Source: Chitinivibrionales bacterium (GTDB taxonomy: Bacteria > Fibrobacterota > Chitinivibrionia > Chitinivibrionales > WJMI01). From it: a stretch of DNA of 6,273 nucleotides. The stretch covers positions 1 through 6,273 of the forward strand of contig WJJU01000110.1 of assembly GCA_014729595.1 (NCBI GenBank). Reading direction: 5' to 3'. Shown piece by piece: positions 5,119-6,273 of this stretch. The notes under the pieces are model-generated. The model did no database searches. It had not been told where the DNA came from and saw only the letters and a list, made by a program, of their open reading frames with translations. Numbering within the stretch: the first letter of the stretch is position 1; each line of letters starts with the position of its first letter. The position numbers and the translations under genes were made by a program.

Positions 5119-6273
5119 TTATTTCAGCCTCGCGGCCAGCCTTTGGATATCGGCCGCAATCGCATTGAGGGATTCCTGGCGCGCCGGGTCATTTGCCGAC
5201 AGGGTTTTGAGTTCCTCAACATGGCGCTGGAGGGCGACCATATATTGACCTACGCTCTTAGTCAGAGCTTCGCGCGCCTGTGCGAACAATTCCTGCTTTG
5301 TTTGCTCTACACGTCGGTTTAGCTCCTGTTGAAACCTACCCTCAAGCTCTTGCCGTACCTGTTGGTATATTTCTCGTTTAACTTGTTCGTCATTAGGGGG
5401 GGAATTCCGCCGTGCGTATGCTCCTTGATCATATGCCGGTTGGTTTTCCGAATAGCCGGAGAACCCGCCCCCCGGTGCGGCACTTGCGTGCTCGGCCATA
5501 CCGGCGACCTGCGTCCGCGGCATTATGACCGTAGCGTTATTCTCGAAGTAACCGTCATCGTCGGCCTGATTGCCGGCCGCTCCCGTGCTACCGCCATGGT
5601 CATAGTAAGAGTATGATCCTGAGCCGGCCGCCTGCTGATTGGGCGCCTGAGCCGGAGGCTGTTGAGGAAAATTTTGTTGCGTCGGTGCGGCTTGCGCTTG
5701 TCCCATGTTTCCGTTACCCTCGATGGTGTTTATGAGACGTGAGTGCCGATTTTGTATGATACCATGCATGATTTTTCCTATGACACCCCCAGCCAGCGCA
5801 AGTCCGACTACTATAATAATAATAGGCCACGGGAAACCATCGGCTGTTGTTGATTGCGCCTGCGATTGAGCACTCGCGGGAGTTGTCGCAGGCTTTGTCG
5901 CCTTTGCAGCCTCTTTTGCATGGCCCGCGGCAACCGTCTTCGTTTCCTCCACCTGCTCACCCGCTTCTTCTGCCTTAATCCGTACCCCCTCTAATCCCGG
6001 TATCGGCAAAGGCATGCTCTTTGCGTCGATCGATTGCTTCCAGGAATGAGCATACACCCTGTCTCCTTCAACCGTAATCATAAAAGGCCGCCGGATTTCT
6101 TGTGCAACCATCCCCAGCGCCTTATCGAGATCGATCTTGGCAACAACCGACCCACCAAAACCACCGGATTCTCTTTCGGCCGGATAGCACCAAAAGAGAT
6201 AATAACCCCTGCGACGAAACTCAAGGTAACCATAGTATGGTTTCCGCTTAGCCACTTCTTTGAACCAGCTTTG
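5119..6273 (-). CDS. Cache-like membrane sensor protein with coiled-coil tail (5' partial)
   Basis: The frame stays open to the right edge, reading QSWFKE before the GTG at 6253-6255. That GTG is therefore probably an internal valine and the true start lies outside the window. Numbering residues from that GTG, 1-75 look like the C-terminal half of a Cache/PDC-type sensing domain (KPYYGYLEFRRRGYYLFWCYPAER, then GGSVVAKIDLDKALGMV). An Ala/Thr/Lys-rich linker covers about 100-140. One membrane helix lies at 142-166 (WPIIIIVVGLALAGGVIG). Residues 184-290 are rich in Gln, Pro, Gly, Ser, Asn and Tyr and likely disordered. Residues 288-378 are a charged amphipathic coiled coil. A sensing domain outside and a coil inside the cytoplasm is the likely topology. 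No HAMP, kinase, GGDEF or methyl-accepting output domain is present, which is odd for a Cache protein. The ligand and partner are unknown. Confidence 0.75.
   Translation of the reverse strand, partial: QSWFKEVAKRKPYYGYLEFRRRGYYLFWCYPAERESGGFGGSVVAKIDLDKALGMVAQEIRRPFMITVEGDRVYAHSWKQSIDAKSMPLPIPGLEGVRIKAEEAGEQVEETKTVAAGHAKEAAKATKPATTPASAQSQAQSTTADGFPWPIIIIVVGLALAGGVIGKIMHGIIQNRHSRLINTIEGNGNMGQAQAAPTQQNFPQQPPAQAPNQQAAGSGSYSYYDHGGSTGAAGNQADDDGYFENNATVIMPRTQVAGMAEHASAAPGGGFSGYSENQPAYDQGAYARRNSPPNDEQVKREIYQQVRQELEGRFQQELNRRVEQTKQELFAQAREALTKSVGQYMVALQRHVEELKTLSANDPARQESLNAIAADIQRLAARLK

Noticed and set aside
4964..5248. 94-codon plus-strand frame starting at GTG
   Set aside because: It spans the long hairpin and then runs antisense to the coiled-coil end of the membrane protein gene. 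Its start has no separate support.
5329..5616. 95-codon plus-strand frame
   Set aside because: It is antisense shadow coding of the low-complexity part of the membrane protein gene.
6253..6255. GTG as the start of the membrane protein
   Set aside because: The frame continues upstream to the window edge with a tryptophan and phenylalanine that fit a Cache domain. No ribosome binding site precedes the GTG.
1..6273. CRISPR array, rRNA, transposase gene or prophage genes
   Set aside because: I looked for regularly spaced repeats, conserved RNA gene motifs and transposase or phage protein signatures and saw none. The repeats found are pairs or single palindromes.

Overview
The window looks like a chromosomal segment from a member of the Fibrobacterota or a related FCB-group bacterium. 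The main evidence is the short primary-type sigma factor at 3867-4733. It lacks region 1.1 and carries the WWIRQAILQ version of region 2.4, which I associate with Bacteroidota, Chlorobi and Fibrobacter. This is an inference from one protein. A receiver protein with an unusual AraC-like tail and a Cache-like membrane protein are compatible with it but do not settle it. Coding density is low: about 2.9 kb of 6.27 kb is confidently genic, and the rest is rich in hairpins and palindromic repeats.

Layout, left to right. Positions 1-580 hold no convincing gene. They contain a perfect-stem hairpin (170-197) and an imperfect inverted-repeat element (228-545) packed with GC-rich hairpins. A minus-strand gene for a REC-domain protein with a C-terminal AraC-like helix-turn-helix occupies 580-1416. 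Its upstream region carries a 9-bp inverted repeat. From 1550 to 2530 there is no confident gene: a forked palindromic repeat (1574-1682), a possible decayed minus-strand reading frame (1718-1921), a possible 48-codon minus-strand ORF (1906-2052) with a TATAAT and short direct repeats upstream, then nothing strong. A terminator-like hairpin lies at 2579-2605.

The best supported unusual feature is at 2778-3172. A near-consensus sigma-70 promoter (TTGACA, 17 bp, TATATT) is followed at once by a 161-bp MITE-like element with perfect 18-bp terminal inverted repeats flanked by TA on both sides. After 22 more bases comes a complete tRNA-Arg(ACG) gene and then a rho-independent terminator. Removing the element and one TA puts the promoter 23 bp from the tRNA, so the element appears to have inserted between a tRNA gene and its promoter. 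The 228-545 element has related ends, so the window holds two members or relics of one inverted-repeat family. No transposase is present.

On the right, the sigma factor gene is preceded by about 690 bp of non-coding DNA and its ribosome binding site can pair into a small hairpin. It converges on a minus-strand gene (5119 to beyond the right edge) for a Cache-like sensor domain, one membrane helix, a Q/G/S/P-rich linker and a coiled-coil tail. The interval between the two genes contains a 15-bp tandem duplication and a 13-bp-stem hairpin. The genes are transcribed separately and do not form an obvious operon or pathway. The shared theme is regulation and sensing.
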